Assembly: GCA_966211815.1 (NCBI GenBank)
Contig: CBIHOD010000008.1
Coordinates: 18,319 to 82,318, forward strand
DNA: 64,000 bases
Direction of reading: 5' to 3'
From: JANPCX01 sp966211815
Lineage (GTDB): Bacteria > Pseudomonadota > Gammaproteobacteria > Burkholderiales > Burkholderiaceae_C
Shown here piece after piece: positions 26,221 through 34,842 of the stretch. The notes beneath the pieces were generated by a model, which saw only the letters and a program-made list of their open reading frames with translations, made no database searches and had not been told where the DNA came from. Within the stretch, counting starts at the first letter, position 1; each line of letters opens with the position of its first letter. Made by a program: the position numbers and the translations under genes.

Positions 26221-26400
26221 ATGAGTCCCACCCGCCGTGCCGCCTCCGTCGCCGCCATGACCCTGCTGTCCACGCTGCCCTTCGACGTGGCCGCGCAGGT
26301 GGACAGCTCAAGCCCCGCCTACCAAGCCGGTCATTCGGCGGGCAGGATCGTCATCGCCGTCGTCGTGGTGGCGGTGGTCCGGAAGTTCTTGAAAAAGTAG
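26221..26400 (+). CDS. small predicted membrane protein, function unknown
   Basis: A 59-residue frame with GGGGAGAAA before the ATG. It has an N-terminal hydrophobic, signal-like segment (AASVAAMTLLSTLPFDVAAQ), a short polar linker, and a C-terminal membrane helix (GRIVIAVVVVAVVRKFLKK) with a basic end. Not recognised. The ribosome site and the secretion-like layout support a real gene. Confidence 0.55.
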   Translation: MSPTRRAASVAAMTLLSTLPFDVAAQVDSSSPAYQAGHSAGRIVIAVVVVAVVRKFLKK

Positions 26401-26454
26401 CGGGACACCGCGTCGAAAGCGCGGCGGGCTTGGCGCCGTCTCAACGAATGCGCC

Positions 26455-26733
26455 TCATGCGCCGCCTGGCCCCGCCGGCCGCCCCAGCCGGATCGGCCCG
26501 CCCGGGCTGGTCGCGTCCACCGCGACGCCGCCGCGCGTCACGCTCAGGCGGCGGGCGTTCGCCAGGCGCTGCGCCACATGCCGGACTTGCGGCATCAAGT
26601 CCCGCCAGGCCCCATCGTCCTTCGCCAGGGCGCGGGCGACTTCGGAGGGGCAGAGGGTCGCGCCCTCCCGCCGCTCTGCCAGCAAACGGAAGATCGCCTC
26701 TTCAATGGCCGCGGGCCCGATGGCGCTAGGCAA
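26455..26733 (-). CDS. DUF3253 domain protein
   Basis: A 92-residue protein matching the small winged-helix-like DUF3253 family (AIFRLLAERREGATLCPSEV, then RHVAQRLANARRLSVTRGGV). The start is a TTG that overlaps the end of the glycosylase gene by 8 bp, suggesting coupled translation. The function of the family is unknown. Confidence 0.8.
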   Translation of the reverse strand: MPSAIGPAAIEEAIFRLLAERREGATLCPSEVARALAKDDGAWRDLMPQVRHVAQRLANARRLSVTRGGVAVDATSPGGPIRLGRPAGPGGA

Positions 26734-27292
26734 ACCGCCGGCTCACGAAACGCGACCCCGCCAAGCCGAAGCGCCACGGCATGTCCACCGCCTTCGAAAT
26801 GCCGACGCGCACGCCCACCAGCACCTCCGCCGACGCCGTCGGCGAGGGCCGCAAGTCGAAGGGCGGCGCGTCCAGGGGCAGGCCGTTGTGGGCGGCGGTG
26901 ATGCCGAGCGCCTGCCCCACGCGTCCCGGGCCCGCGCAGAGCAGGCGGGGGTCGGCCAGGCCGCGGCGCTGCCGCATCGCCTCCAGGCCCTCGGTCGGCT
27001 CCAGCGCGCGGATCAGCACCCCCGCGCCGTGGCCCGCTTCGCGGCAGACGAAGTTCAGGCACCAGTGGATGCCGTAGGAGCGGTACACGTAGGCGTGCCC
27101 CGGCGGCCCGAACATCGCCGCGTTGCGCGGCGAGGGGCCGCGGAAACTGTGCGACGCCGGGTCGTCCGCATCGTAGGCTTCCGTCTCGACGATGCGGCCG
27201 CCCACGCCGTCCACGAGCAGCGTGGCGCCGATCAGGTCGCGGGCGACTTGGACCGAGTCGCGGGCGAAGTCGATGGTGTCGGTGGTTCGCAT
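26726..27292 (-). CDS. 3-methyladenine DNA glycosylase, AAG/MPG type
   Basis: A 188-residue base-excision-repair enzyme removing alkylated purines. Family segments include the catalytic VETEAYDADDPASHSFRG, AYVYRSYGIHWCLNFV, and GPGRVGQALGIT. The ATG at 27292 is chosen over a 21-codon extension that enters the neighbouring gene. It lies four bases downstream of the dioxygenase-WD40 stop and may be co-transcribed with it. Confidence 0.94.
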   Translation of the reverse strand: MRTTDTIDFARDSVQVARDLIGATLLVDGVGGRIVETEAYDADDPASHSFRGPSPRNAAMFGPPGHAYVYRSYGIHWCLNFVCREAGHGAGVLIRALEPTEGLEAMRQRRGLADPRLLCAGPGRVGQALGITAAHNGLPLDAPPFDLRPSPTASAEVLVGVRVGISKAVDMPWRFGLAGSRFVSRRFA

Positions 27293-27296
27293 GGGG

Positions 27297-28847
27297 TCAA
27301 TGTTCGGCCGGGACGGGCTCCCCGGCAAGCGCCGTGCCTTGGGTCCTTGCCGCAACGGCCGGCGGACCCCCGTGCCGGGCGATCCTGCCGTCGTAAGAGC
27401 AGCTGAGGTAACCCCCGCCGTCGAGCGCGAGCACGTCGGTGGCGAAATTCCCGTGCCGCGATTGCGCCACCAAGCCCCAGTCGGCCAGCCGCCACAGCCG
27501 CACCCGGTTGTCCTCGCCGGCGCTGGCCAGCAGGCCGTCGCCGACTAGGCGCAGCCTTCGCACGGCGGCGGCGTGGGCCGACACGGTGGCGCCGCGGTGC
27601 CAGGCGCCGTCGCGGCACACCCAGGTGGCCAGGCGGCCCTCGATGTCGCCGGTGATCAACCGCCCGCCGCCGGGCAGGGCGGCCACGTCGCGCAGCGGCG
27701 TGTCGCCTTGCAGCGCGTGCAGGCATCGGCGCGATGCGATGTCCCACAGCCTGACCGAGCCGTCTTCGCCCGCCGAGGCCAGCTGGTCATCGCCCAGCGG
27801 CGCCACCGCCCAGACCCAGCCGGTGTGGCCCGCCAAAGTGGCGAGGGCTCGGCCGTCGCGACGCCACAGCTTGACCAGGGCGTCGGCGCCGCCGGTGGCC
27901 AGCATGCCGCCGGGCAGGGCGGCCACCGTCAGCGGGCTGGCGCCGTGCGCGTCGGCGACGACCCGGGTGCAGCGTTGCGACCGCGTGTCCCACAGCCGCA
28001 AGCTGCGGTCGCGCGAGACCGAGGCGAGGCGCCCGCCCGGCAGCGGCGCCAGGCCGAGCACCGACTGGCTGTGGCCCGCCAACTCGCCCGCCGCCCGGCC
28101 ATCGGCCCGCCACAGGCGGATCGTGGCGTCGCGCCCGCCGCTGGCGACCAGGCCGCCGCTCAGGCGGGCCATCGTCCACACATAGCCGGCGTGCCCGGGT
28201 TGGAAAGGCCGCGCCGGCGCCTGCGGGATGGCCTGCGCCTGCCGCTGGTACAGCACATCGCTGCGCAGGATGTGCTTCACGCCGCGCGTCACCACGGCTC
28301 CCGCGTGCCACAGCTTGTGGTCGAAAAGGATCAGGCTGCCCGCCTTCGGCCGCACCCTTCCGATCACGGTGGCCGCGGCACCGGACGCGTCGCCCGCCGG
28401 GCCCGCGGAATAGAAAAGCGTGTCGCCGCCCTCGAACGCGTCGCCGTCGGTGAGGTAGACCATGAATGTCAGCCGCGACTGCAACCCCTCCGTGCGGTGG
28501 TGCACGCCGTCCTGGTGCAGGTTGAACTGCTGGCCGGCGCGGTAGCGGCAAAGGCGCAGGCGTTCGTTCACGCCGTGCAGCGACCATGGCGCGCCGCCGG
28601 CATCGTCCGGCAACACCGACGGGGCGAGCGGCGCCAGGCGTTCCAGCATCTGCCGCGCCAGCAGCGGGTCGTCGACCACCTGGCGGTCGTTGTTGCGGTA
28701 GGACGGCGGGTAGTCGCTGCCGGCGCCCACGAAGCCGCGCGACTCGCTTTGCGCGATGTGCCGCTCGCACTCCAGGGGCGAGAGGAAGCCGTGGATGACG
28801 ACGCAGAAGCCGGCATCGGGTGGCAGGGGATGGAAGGCGGTGGCCAT
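27297..28847 (-). CDS. 2-oxoglutarate/Fe(II) dioxygenase fused to a WD40 propeller
   Basis: A 516-residue two-domain protein. Residues 1-205 form a prolyl-4-hydroxylase-like dioxygenase: iron ligands H111 and D113 (HQDG) and H181 (WHAG), with K191 positioned to bind 2-oxoglutarate. Residues 210-505 form about seven WD40 blades (IRLWRADGR, LRLWDTRSQ, VKLWRRDGR, VRLWDIASR, VRLWRLADW). The enzyme probably hydroxylates a protein partner held by the propeller. GGAG lies just upstream of the ATG at 28847; longer frames run into the operator. It is divergent from a TetR gene and shares two matched operators with it. Confidence 0.88.
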   Translation of the reverse strand: MATAFHPLPPDAGFCVVIHGFLSPLECERHIAQSESRGFVGAGSDYPPSYRNNDRQVVDDPLLARQMLERLAPLAPSVLPDDAGGAPWSLHGVNERLRLCRYRAGQQFNLHQDGVHHRTEGLQSRLTFMVYLTDGDAFEGGDTLFYSAGPAGDASGAAATVIGRVRPKAGSLILFDHKLWHAGAVVTRGVKHILRSDVLYQRQAQAIPQAPARPFQPGHAGYVWTMARLSGGLVASGGRDATIRLWRADGRAAGELAGHSQSVLGLAPLPGGRLASVSRDRSLRLWDTRSQRCTRVVADAHGASPLTVAALPGGMLATGGADALVKLWRRDGRALATLAGHTGWVWAVAPLGDDQLASAGEDGSVRLWDIASRRCLHALQGDTPLRDVAALPGGGRLITGDIEGRLATWVCRDGAWHRGATVSAHAAAVRRLRLVGDGLLASAGEDNRVRLWRLADWGLVAQSRHGNFATDVLALDGGGYLSCSYDGRIARHGGPPAVAARTQGTALAGEPVPAEH

Positions 28848-28875
28848 ACTGTCTCCGCAGTGAGGCATTCGAATA

Positions 28876-28893
28876 ATTGGTTGTTTGACCAAT
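28876..28893. promoter_or_regulatory. TetR operator O1, proximal to the dioxygenase-WD40 gene
   Basis: ATTGGTTGTTTGACCAAT contains TTGGT-N6-ACCAA, an imperfect palindrome of TetR type. Its reverse complement matches O2 (28938-28954) at 16 of 17 positions. It lies 29 bp upstream of the dioxygenase-WD40 start. Confidence 0.75.
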
Positions 28894-28937
28894 TAATTGA
28901 AAGTCTAGTCGTTGGATCGGGCGCCTGCAACTAGAAT

Positions 28938-28954
28938 TTGGTCAATCAACCAAT
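28938..28954. promoter_or_regulatory. TetR operator O2, proximal to the tetR gene
   Basis: TTGGTCAATCAACCAAT, 12 bp before the tetR ATG, is a near-exact inverted copy of O1. Placement suggests autorepression together with repression of the divergent gene. Confidence 0.75.
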
Positions 28955-28966
28955 AAATTCGGAACC

Positions 28967-29584
28967 ATGGCCAGGACCCCGAGCAACGCCAACACGGAAG
29001 CCCGCCGCGCCGCCATCGTGGCCGCCATGCTGCCGGTGATGGCCCGGCACGGCTACGAGCGCGCCACCGTCCAGGCCATCGCCCGCGAGGCCGGCCTCAC
29101 ACCGGGCTTGATCCACTACCACTTCAAGAGCAAGCAGGAGATCCTCGTCTGCCTCGTCAAGGCCATCGCCGAGTTCGCCCAGGCCCGCTTCGAGCGCGCC
29201 GCCGCCGGCGCCGCGGGCCCGATGGAGCGCCTGCGCGCCTACGTCGAAGCCCGCCTCGGCCTGGGCGAAGGCGCCGCGCCCGACATGGTCGCCGCCTGGG
29301 TGATGGTCGGCGCCGAAGCCGTGCGCCAGCCCGAAGTGCGCGCCCTTTACCAGGAGGCCATCGCCGCCGAGCTGGCCGCGCTGACGCGGCTGCTGTCCGA
29401 CTGCCTGGCCGAAGACCGCCGCCCGCGCGACGCCGCGCCCGGACTGGCCGCGGGCCTGGTGGCGATGATGGAAGGCGCCTTCCAGCTGTCCAGCGCGGCC
29501 GCGGGCGTGCTGCCGACGGGGTACGCCGTCGGCGCGGCGATGAAGTTCGTGGAGGGCGGGATCGCGCAGGCCGTTCGGCGGTGA
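28967..29584 (+). CDS. TetR-family transcriptional regulator
   Basis: A 205-residue repressor with an N-terminal HTH (ATVQAIAREAGLTPGLIHYH followed by FKSKQEIL) and an alpha-helical ligand domain of BetI-like layout (MVAAWVMVGAEAVRQPEVRA). It is divergent from the dioxygenase-WD40 gene, with two matched operators between. The ligand is unknown. Confidence 0.93.
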   Translation: MARTPSNANTEARRAAIVAAMLPVMARHGYERATVQAIAREAGLTPGLIHYHFKSKQEILVCLVKAIAEFAQARFERAAAGAAGPMERLRAYVEARLGLGEGAAPDMVAAWVMVGAEAVRQPEVRALYQEAIAAELAALTRLLSDCLAEDRRPRDAAPGLAAGLVAMMEGAFQLSSAAAGVLPTGYAVGAAMKFVEGGIAQAVRR

Positions 29585-29657
29585 GGCCTTCGCCGCCGGT
29601 GGCTATAGTTCCAGCCCCCTGAAGCTCCAGCCCCGGACGAACGATCGGGGACACCGC

Positions 29658-30191
29658 ATGGCTGCCCACACCACCCCACCCCCCGGCCGCGCGGCCGAAC
29701 TGGCGAGTCTGCTCGACCTGCTGCCCCACCCCGAAGGCGGCTGGTACCGCGAGACCTTCCGTTCGCCGCGCGAAGTGCGGCCCGGCGACGGCCGCCCCGC
29801 GCGCAGCGCCTTGACGACCATCGACTTCCTGCTGGCGCGCGGCCATTGCAGCGCCTGGCACCGCGTCGCCAGCGACGAGGTGTGGCACCTGATGGAAGGC
29901 GGTCCGCTGCGCCTGTGGCTGATACCGCCCTCGCTCGACGCCGTGCACCAAGCGACGCTGGGCCGGGCCGGGGCGGGCCAGTCGCCCCGGCACACCGTGC
30001 CCGCCGGCTGGTGGCAGGCGGCCGAGGTCCTGGAAGGTGAATTGGCCCTGTGCGGCGCGACCGTCGGGCCGGGCTTCGATTTCGAGGACTTCGCCTTTCT
30101 GCGCGACGACGCCCCGGCCGCGGCCGCGCTTCGCCGCCTGCGGCCCGATTTGGCGCGGTTGCTCGCCCCGTCCACGGGCGCAACGCCATGA
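29658..30191 (+). CDS. cupin, DUF985 family
   Basis: A 177-residue single-domain cupin. Family motifs are LLPHPEGGWYRETFRSP, HCSAWHRVASDEVWHLMEGG (metal-type histidines) and VPAGWWQAAEVL. Function of DUF985 proteins is not established, although sugar-binding has been suggested from structure. Its stop overlaps the nucleosidase start (ATGA). Confidence 0.87.
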   Translation: MAAHTTPPPGRAAELASLLDLLPHPEGGWYRETFRSPREVRPGDGRPARSALTTIDFLLARGHCSAWHRVASDEVWHLMEGGPLRLWLIPPSLDAVHQATLGRAGAGQSPRHTVPAGWWQAAEVLEGELALCGATVGPGFDFEDFAFLRDDAPAAAALRRLRPDLARLLAPSTGATP

Positions 30192-31021
30192 GCGCGCCGC
30201 CCCCTCCCGATGAGCCGGCGCCGCCCCCCATGGGCCGCGTCGCGATCGTCAGCGCCATGGCCGAGGAGTTGAATGGCCTGCTGGCGCGCCTGCGGCAGGG
30301 CCGCGCCGTCGTCCATGCGGGCCGCACTTTCCACCTCGGCCGACTCGAAGGCCGGGAGGTGGTGCTCGTGCTGTCGCGCATCGGCAAGGTCGCCGCCGCC
30401 ACCACCGCGGCCGTGCTGTTGACGCGCTTCGACGTCGACCGCATCGTCTTCACCGGGGTGGCCGGCGGCCTGGGGCCGCGGGTGCGCGTGGGCGACGTCG
30501 TGGTCGCCGGCGAACTGCTGCAGCACGACATGGACGCCTCGCCGCTCTTCCCCCGCTATGAAGTGCCGCTCTACGGCGCGGCGCGCTTCGCGGCGGACGC
30601 CGCCTTGACCCAGGCGGTGCACGCCGCCGCGAGCGCAGCGCTCTCGGAAGACCGCCGCGCAAGCGAACTGCACGGCAGGCTCGCCGCCTTCGGCATCCAC
30701 GCGCCGCGGGTGCACCGGGGGCTGGTGCTCAGCGGCGACCGTTTCGTCTGCACCGCGGCGGAATGCGGCGCGCTGCAGTCGGCCTTCCCGGACGCGCAGG
30801 CCGTCGAAATGGAAGGCGCCGCGGTGGCGCAGGTGTGCCGCGATTTCGGCGTGCCCTTCGCCGTGATGCGCACCGTCTCCGACCGCGCCGACGACAACGC
30901 CCACGTCGACTTCAACCGCTTCATCGGCGAGGTGGCGAGCCACTACACGGCCGTCGTGGCCGGCTTGCTGATGGCGCGCCTGCCGCCGGCGGCGGCGCGC
31001 GAGGACGGGCTCGACGGATGA
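30188..31021 (+). CDS. mtnN: 5-methylthioadenosine/S-adenosylhomocysteine nucleosidase
   Basis: A 277-residue nucleoside phosphorylase-fold enzyme cleaving MTA or SAH to adenine and the thio-ribose. Visible motifs are AIVSAMAEELNGLL (start), the phosphate-loop-like IVFTGVAGGLGP, LSGDRFV, VEMEGAAVAQVC with the ribose-binding Met-Glu pair, and the catalytic Asp in RTVSDRADD. A short Pro-rich leader precedes the fold. At about 45 residues longer than E. coli Pfs it carries an insertion around residues 140-180. Overlap with neighbours on both sides shows an operon. Confidence 0.9.
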   Translation: MSAPPPPDEPAPPPMGRVAIVSAMAEELNGLLARLRQGRAVVHAGRTFHLGRLEGREVVLVLSRIGKVAAATTAAVLLTRFDVDRIVFTGVAGGLGPRVRVGDVVVAGELLQHDMDASPLFPRYEVPLYGAARFAADAALTQAVHAAASAALSEDRRASELHGRLAAFGIHAPRVHRGLVLSGDRFVCTAAECGALQSAFPDAQAVEMEGAAVAQVCRDFGVPFAVMRTVSDRADDNAHVDFNRFIGEVASHYTAVVAGLLMARLPPAAAREDGLDG

Positions 31022-31606
31022 ACGGAGACCGCTTCCTCGCCGACATCCTCACGAACCGCCACAACCGCGCCATCCTCGACCGCTGGAGCGCGCTGGCCCT
31101 GCCGGACGGTTGGCTCGTCGCCGGCTGCCTGTTCCAGACCGTGTGGAACCTGCAGGCCGGCCGCGCGCCCGAAGCCGGCATCAAGGACTACGACCTGTTC
31201 TATTTCGACGATCGAGACCTGAGCGAAGCGGGGGAGCGCCGGGTTCAGGCGCGCGTCGAGGCCCTGCTGGGCGACCTCGGCGTCACCGTCGAAGCCTCCA
31301 ACCAGGCGCGGGTGCACCTCTGGTACGAGGCCTACTTCGGCCACCCTTATGAAAGCGCTGCGCAGCGCGCGCGACGGGATCGACCGCTTCCTCGTGCCCG
31401 CCACCTGCGTCGGCGTGCGGCCCGGCGAACTCCATGCGCCGCACGGCCTGGCCCTGCTGTACGACGGCGTGCTCACGATGAACCCGCTCGTGCCGCACCT
31501 CGACCTGTTCCACGCCAAGGCGGCGTCTTACCGCTCGCGCTGGCCGTGGCTGCAGGTGGTGCCGCCGGGAAAGCCGCCCGGCGAGCCCGCTTTCCTGCCC
31601 GGGTGA
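31018..31606 (+). pseudogene. nucleotidyltransferase (NTP_transf_6/DUF925) broken by a frameshift
   Basis: From ATG 31018 the frame encodes ILDRWSALALPDGWLVAGCL and KDYDLFYFDDRDLSEAGE (the family Asp pair) up to FGHPYES near 31350, then degenerates. The adjacent frame, starting at 31349, continues the family sequence (LRSARDGIDRFLVPATCVGV, then LLYDGVLTMNPLVPHLDLFH) to a stop at 31606. Joined, the two parts give about 195 residues, normal for the family. The change equals one extra base near 31345-31352. A sequencing error cannot be excluded. The first frame alone would end at 31644. Confidence 0.8.
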
Positions 31607-31688
31607 ATGGTTCCCGCCGGGTCTCACGGGCTTCGGCAAGTTGAAGGGCCTTTGCGGCTTCAACCCGGATAGCCACCCGGCCTTGAGT

Positions 31689-32942
31689 TCAAGGCTTGTC
31701 CATCGCAACCACCCGGCTCAAGACCGCGAACGCCGCCTCCACCCGCGCCTGCACCGGGTAGTTCTTGTTCGCCAGCATCACGAGGCCCACCCCCTTAGAC
31801 GGCACGAAGGCCACGTAGGCGCCGAAGCCGTTGGTGGAACCGGTCTTGTTGAACAGCCGTTCGCCGGCCGCGGCCTCTTGTTGTTGCCGCGGCGTCAGGC
31901 GTCGCACCGGGTTGGCCTCCATCACGATGCCGGGGGCGTTGCCGGCCAGCAGCTGCTCCCGCGTCGCCGGGTAGGCGTATTGCTCCCATCCCAGGCCCTG
32001 GACCATCGCGCTGTCGCCGACCTGGAAATGACCCACCTGCGTGGCTTCGATCGCGCGCCGCCATGGCTCGGTCCGGATGGCGGCCGGCTCGATATTCGCC
32101 TGCATGAAGCGGACCATGTCGGCCGACGTCGACTTGACGCCGTAGGCCTCGTCCGCGAACAAGCCGGGGTTCACGCGCACCGGCCGGCCCGCCTTGTCGT
32201 AGCCCCAGGCATAGCGGGCCATCGCGTCGGCGGGCACGCGCACATGGGTCTGGCGCATGCCGAAGGCGGGGAATAGCCGCGTTTGCAGCGCCTCGGTGAA
32301 TGCGCCCCGGCCGTCGCCGTCTTGCCCCTTCGCCAACGCCAACCCGGCGACGTGCCCCAGCAGCCCGATGCTCGGGTTGGAATACCGTCGTTGCATGCCC
32401 GGCTCGGCGTCGGCCTTCCATTCGCGGAAGTAGCCGGCCATGCCGTCCGGGTCGTTCGTCACGCCGTCAGGGAACTGCAGCGGCAGCCCGCCCGCGGTGT
32501 AGGTGCCCAGGTGCAGCAGGCTCGCCCGGTCGATCGCATGGCCCTTGAGCCAAGGCAGGTGCCGGCCCGGCGTGTCGTCCAGCGACAGCCTGCCGGTCGC
32601 CTGCGCGTAGGCCGCCAAGGTCGCGGTGAAGACTTTGCTGACCGAGCCCAGTTCGAACACCGTCGCTTCGCTCACCCGGCTTTCCGACTCCCGGGATGCG
32701 AAGCCGTAGTTGAAGAAGTGGGCCTGCCCGCCGACGGTGACGGCGACGGCCATGCCGGGCACGCCGTGCTCGGCCATCAGGGGCTGGATGACGGCGTCCA
32801 CGATGCCTCGGAGCCGGGCGGGATCCGGCGGGGAGGGGTTGTCGCCGCCCGCGCCGCGCGCGTCGAGCGATGAAGCCAGGAGCGGCAGGAAAAGCGCAAA
32901 GGCCAGCGCGGCGGCTGGAACGTCGGCGTTGAATCGTGGCAT
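31689..32942 (-). CDS. ampC: class C (AmpC-type) beta-lactamase
   Basis: A 417-residue periplasmic serine hydrolase. A signal peptide (AALAFALFLPLLASS) is followed by the active-site SVSK at 100-103, the catalytic Y187-S-N189, and KTG at 366-368. The LGTYTAGGLPLQFPD segment is characteristic of true AmpC enzymes rather than esterases. No ampR gene is adjacent, so control by that regulator is not evident here. It is slightly longer than classical AmpC because of short insertions near residues 348-360. Confidence 0.93.
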   Translation of the reverse strand: MPRFNADVPAAALAFALFLPLLASSLDARGAGGDNPSPPDPARLRGIVDAVIQPLMAEHGVPGMAVAVTVGGQAHFFNYGFASRESESRVSEATVFELGSVSKVFTATLAAYAQATGRLSLDDTPGRHLPWLKGHAIDRASLLHLGTYTAGGLPLQFPDGVTNDPDGMAGYFREWKADAEPGMQRRYSNPSIGLLGHVAGLALAKGQDGDGRGAFTEALQTRLFPAFGMRQTHVRVPADAMARYAWGYDKAGRPVRVNPGLFADEAYGVKSTSADMVRFMQANIEPAAIRTEPWRRAIEATQVGHFQVGDSAMVQGLGWEQYAYPATREQLLAGNAPGIVMEANPVRRLTPRQQQEAAAGERLFNKTGSTNGFGAYVAFVPSKGVGLVMLANKNYPVQARVEAAFAVLSRVVAMDKP

Positions 32943-33033
32943 GGGTGGTGGGGCGGGAAAAGGGGTGGCCGGTGCCTCGATGGTTCATGGCGCGGCAAGG
33001 GGCGGGACTTTAAAGGGGATCGGGATCAGTCCC

Positions 33034-33786
33034 TCACAGCCACGCACTGAGCTTCAGCGCGTCCGCCGCCGCCGCGCCGGACGCGGTGTTGTCGAAGACG
33101 CACCAGCGGTCGGCACCCGGCGGCCAGCGCCGCAGCTCGGCGGCGCGGGCCTGCAGCCAGTCGTCGCCGTAGGCCGAGCGGTAGATGCGCGGCGAGCCGT
33201 GCCAGCGGTGGTAGACGGTGGCGCCGACGCCATCGCCCGCCGGCCCCAGCCAGCCCCCGGGCAGGGCGGCCGCCGGCCAGCGCGCCGGATCGGCCGCGAC
33301 GCGCCCGACGCGCAGTTTCGCCAGCAGGCGGTCGGCCGCCGGCTCGGACCAGCTGACATGGCGCGGCTCGCAGACCACCGCGCCGTCAAACAAATCCGCG
33401 AGCAAGCCGAAGAAGGTGCGCACCGGCCTGGCTTCGAACGGCAGCGACGGCGGCAACTGGACGAGCAGCACGCCCAGCCTGTCGCCCAGCCCCGAGGCTT
33501 CCTCGAGGAAACGCGTCAGCAGCGGCCGCGACGCGCGCAGCCGCCGCTCATGCGTGATCGCGCGCGGCAGCTTCACCGAGAAACGGAACCCCGCCGGCGT
33601 CTGCGCCGCCCAGCGCGCATAGACCTCGGGCCGGTGGCTTCGGTAGAACGAGGTGTTGATCTCGGCGCAGCCCAGCACCCGCGCATGACGCGCCAGGTGG
33701 CTGCCATCGCCCGGAAAGCGCGCCGCCAACGCCAGGGGAATGCCCCAACCGGCCGTGCCGATGCGCACCGCCGCGCCGCCCTTCAT
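33034..33786 (-). CDS. DUF72 family protein (TIM-barrel)
   Basis: A 250-residue protein with the family landmarks VRIGTAGWGIP, CAEINTSFYRSHRPEVYARW, FRFSVKLPRAITHERRL, VLLVQLPPSLPFE, EPRHVSW and WCVFDNTASGAAAADAL. Function of DUF72 is unknown. The ATG overlaps the stop of the upstream NTF2-like gene (ATGA). Confidence 0.9.
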   Translation of the reverse strand: MKGGAAVRIGTAGWGIPLALAARFPGDGSHLARHARVLGCAEINTSFYRSHRPEVYARWAAQTPAGFRFSVKLPRAITHERRLRASRPLLTRFLEEASGLGDRLGVLLVQLPPSLPFEARPVRTFFGLLADLFDGAVVCEPRHVSWSEPAADRLLAKLRVGRVAADPARWPAAALPGGWLGPAGDGVGATVYHRWHGSPRIYRSAYGDDWLQARAAELRRWPPGADRWCVFDNTASGAAAADALKLSAWL

Positions 33787-34178
33787 CCCGCCGCCCGTCC
33801 AGCGGGGCCGAACGCCCCCTCCGCCAGCCGGGCCTCGATGACGAAGGCGTGCAACTGCGCCAGCTTGCCGTCGCGGAGCCGCCAGACATCGCAATAGGCG
33901 TGCGGCTCCGCCCGGCCGTCCCGGTTCACCAGGGTGATCTCGCCGATCGCCGTCACGACGTCGCCTTCGGCGACGAGCCGGTGTACATCGAAACGCGGCG
34001 GCGCCTCGTAGGCGGTGGCCATCCACCGCCGCACCGCCTCTTTGCCTTTGAGCGTCCGCTCGCCGAGGAAGACCCATTCGGTGTCTTCGGTGCAGTGCCG
34101 CAGGAAGCCTTCGTGGTCGCCCCGGGCGATGGCGGCGTTGGCTTGTTCGAGGATGGATTTGCAAGTGGCTTCTGGCAT
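33783..34178 (-). CDS. nuclear transport factor 2-like (SnoaL/DUF4440) protein
   Basis: A 131-residue cone-fold protein: ILEQANAAIARGDHEGFLRH, FLGERTLKGKEAVRRWMATA and DVWRLRDGKLAQLHAFVIEA. The fold serves ligand binding or isomerisation; the substrate is unknown. It starts at the ATG at 34178 and is translationally coupled to the DUF72 gene. The 290-bp upstream gap to the divergent VOC gene holds no gene or clear motif that I can see. Confidence 0.82.
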   Translation of the reverse strand: MPEATCKSILEQANAAIARGDHEGFLRHCTEDTEWVFLGERTLKGKEAVRRWMATAYEAPPRFDVHRLVAEGDVVTAIGEITLVNRDGRAEPHAYCDVWRLRDGKLAQLHAFVIEARLAEGAFGPAGRAAG

Positions 34179-34467
34179 GGCGCGCTCACGGCGTTGGATG
34201 GAAGGACGGTCACCGGGTTGCCGCCTGACCAGGGGCAATTTCGCTTCCCGCCCCGAGCCTTTAAAACCCTCCGCCGGGCCACCGCGGCGTCGCCCGATTC
34301 GACAACCAGGTGCATGGCTTCGGCCGTTCACGGGGGCCGTGCGACGATCTGGGCCCGCAACCCCATCGGCGGGCCGCTTGCGCAATGCGCCGCATGCGGC
34401 CCATGGATCACGGGGTCCCATCGACGCATGACGCGGCAACCCGCTAAACCGAACAAGCGCCATTCCC

Positions 34468-34842
34468 ATGACCGACACCGCCACCCCCAACCTGCCGTCG
34501 CGGGACTTCGACGCCACCCTCCAGTTCTACCGGTCCCTCGGCTTCGAACCAACCTGGCGCGACGCCGGCTGGATGATCCTGAGGAACGGCGGCATGGTGC
34601 TGGAGTTCTTCCCCCATCCCCAACTCGACCCCGCGACGAGCTGGTTCAGCTGCTGCTTCCGCCTGGGCGATGTGGACGCTTTCATCCGGGCCTTGGCCGA
34701 TGCCGGCATTCCCGAGACATCCTCCGGCTGGCCCCGCTTTCACCGCCCGGTGCCGCAAGCGTGGGGCGGCCGGGTGGGGGCGTTGATCGACCTGGATGGG
34801 AGTTTGATCCGGTTGGTTCAGGCGCCGGTGGGGGACCGCTGA
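34468..34842 (+). CDS. bleomycin-resistance-like VOC family protein
   Basis: A 124-residue protein of the vicinal-oxygen-chelate fold. SRDFDATLQFYRSLGFEPTW and GGMVLEFFPHPQLDP are typical of small Ble-like binding proteins. It has no catalytic partner gene nearby. Its 3-prime end overlaps the convergent acetyltransferase gene by 25 bp. Confidence 0.85.
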   Translation: MTDTATPNLPSRDFDATLQFYRSLGFEPTWRDAGWMILRNGGMVLEFFPHPQLDPATSWFSCCFRLGDVDAFIRALADAGIPETSSGWPRFHRPVPQAWGGRVGALIDLDGSLIRLVQAPVGDR

